In this document: one piece after another, positions 6,682-7,402 of the stretch
Layout: each line of letters begins with the position of its first letter
How positions within the stretch are numbered: position 1 is the first letter of the stretch
From: Alphaproteobacteria bacterium
Lineage (GTDB): Bacteria > Pseudomonadota > Alphaproteobacteria > Micavibrionales > Micavibrionaceae
Direction of reading: 5' to 3'
Assembly (NCBI GenBank): GCA_021776015.1
Contig: JAJFGT010000148.1
Coordinates: 1 to 7,402, forward strand
DNA: 7,402 bases
Notes under the pieces: generated by a model
Told to the model about the DNA's origin: nothing
Seen by the model: only the letters and a program-made list of their open reading frames with translations
Databases searched by the model: none
Made by a program: the position numbers and the translations under genes

Positions 6682-6711
6682 TTGTTTTTTAGACTCAAGA
6701 CATACTAATAT
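6682..6711 (+). promoter_or_regulatory. Weak candidate gmk promoter
   Basis: TTGTTT (6682-6687) and TAATAT (6706-6711) stand 18 nt apart in the 78-bp spacer between the divergent SDR and gmk genes. The matches are 3 of 6 and 4 of 6 in A+T-rich DNA, so this is only the most plausible pair in a region that must hold promoters for both directions. Confidence 0.3.
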
Positions 6712-6744
6712 AGAAAAAATAATAAGGAATAGTGAACGACTCAA

Positions 6745-7392
6745 ATGGATATCTCAAACTTAAAACGACGGGGCTTAATGTATGTTTTATCCTCTCCTTC
6801 CGGAGCAGGAAAAACAACAATTGCACGCCAACTTATCAAACAAAATAAATCTTTGACCGTCTCCATATCAATGACCACACGCCCTCAACGAGAAGGAGAA
6901 GTCCACGGACAGGACTACTATTTCGTTGATATCCCGACCTTTAATAAAATGATTGAAAATGAAGAAATCCTAGAATATGCAAAAGTTTTTGATAATTATT
7001 ATGGGACACCACGTCAACCTGTTGAAGATTCCCTTTCTCAAGGCAAAGATGTTATTTTTGATATTGATTGGCAAGGGACACAACAACTTTCAGAATTAGC
7101 CCCCAATGATCTCGTGACCGTTTTTATTCTCCCTCCTAGCCATGAAGAATTGGAAAAACGTTTACGAAATCGAGCAAAAGAAACAAAAGAAACAGAAGAT
7201 CAAATTTTTGCCCGTATGACAAAAGCCGCGAGTGAAATATCTCATTACTCAGAATATAACTATGTCATCATTAACAAAGATATTGAAACCTCTGTCATTA
7301 AAGCTCAAACTATTTTAGATGCAGAGCGAATGAAACGCCACCGTCTGACAGGGACATCTACATTTGTCCGAGGACTTATGGAAGGGTTATAA
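6745..7392 (+). CDS. gmk: Guanylate kinase
   Basis: A complete 215-residue guanylate kinase (family about 205-220), which phosphorylates GMP to GDP with ATP in the cytoplasm. The order is typical: RRGLMYVLSSPSGAGKTT with the P-loop at about 17-24, the GMP-binding SMTTRPQREGE (42-52), GQDYYFVD (55-62), EYAKVFDNYYGTP (77-89), the DIDWQG core strand (106-111), an Arg-rich LEKRLRNRAKE segment (136-146) that acts as the lid, and a YNYVIIN strand (171-177). ATG 6745 is the first start after an in-frame TGA (6733-6735). The RRGLM context upstream of the P-loop matches alphaproteobacterial Gmk, which supports this start over ATG 6778. A possible SD, AAGGA (6724-6728), is rather distant at 16 nt. Only 10 bp follow the stop. 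Gmk is essential, and a divergent SDR neighbour tells nothing about its role. Confidence 0.96.
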   Translation: MDISNLKRRGLMYVLSSPSGAGKTTIARQLIKQNKSLTVSISMTTRPQREGEVHGQDYYFVDIPTFNKMIENEEILEYAKVFDNYYGTPRQPVEDSLSQGKDVIFDIDWQGTQQLSELAPNDLVTVFILPPSHEELEKRLRNRAKETKETEDQIFARMTKAASEISHYSEYNYVIINKDIETSVIKAQTILDAERMKRHRLTGTSTFVRGLMEGL

Positions 7393-7402
7393 CGAATCTA
7401 TG

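Noticed and set aside
7400..7402. ATG at the right edge as the start of a next gene
   Set aside because: Only the three bases are visible and no SD precedes them, so nothing can be supported.

Overview
This AT-rich window looks like ordinary chromosome from an alphaproteobacterium. The evidence is the split glycine dehydrogenase (GcvPB as a separate subunit), the xerD-accA adjacency, and the wording of the GcvPB, AccA and Gmk motifs. I cannot fix the order; an AT-rich Acetobacteraceae- or Holosporales-like lineage would fit, but that is inference. I see no phage, transposon, CRISPR array, rRNA or tRNA.

Left part (1-3366): the 5' two-thirds of gcvPB runs off the left edge on the minus strand. 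Behind it, in the same direction, lies a complete PLP-dependent fold-type I aminotransferase. A LysR-family regulator is transcribed away from the aminotransferase. The 108-bp space between these two divergent starts carries inverted ATCAA/TTGAT half-sites, including a textbook ATC-N9-GAT box, so the regulator probably controls itself and the aminotransferase.

Middle (3367-4823): a 405-bp gap without a convincing large gene. Its first half shows only weak AT-rich repeats. Its second half has a TTGACA-type promoter and a roughly 150-nt leader with nested inverted repeats and a 17-codon open frame, followed by a strong ribosome binding site. The leader feeds a complete XerC/XerD-type tyrosine recombinase, best called xerD, which ends in a clear intrinsic terminator.

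Right part (4824-7402): accA (acetyl-CoA carboxylase carboxyltransferase alpha subunit) has its own candidate extended -10 promoter. It converges on an SDR-family oxidoreductase gene on the minus strand. The SDR gene is divergent from gmk (guanylate kinase), which ends 10 bp before the window edge.

The genes serve separate housekeeping jobs: one-carbon/glycine metabolism, amino-acid transamination, chromosome dimer resolution, fatty-acid synthesis and guanine nucleotide supply. I found no sign of a new multi-gene system. The most open items are the structured xerD leader, the LysR/aminotransferase operator, and the placement of gcvPB behind an aminotransferase instead of gcvPA.
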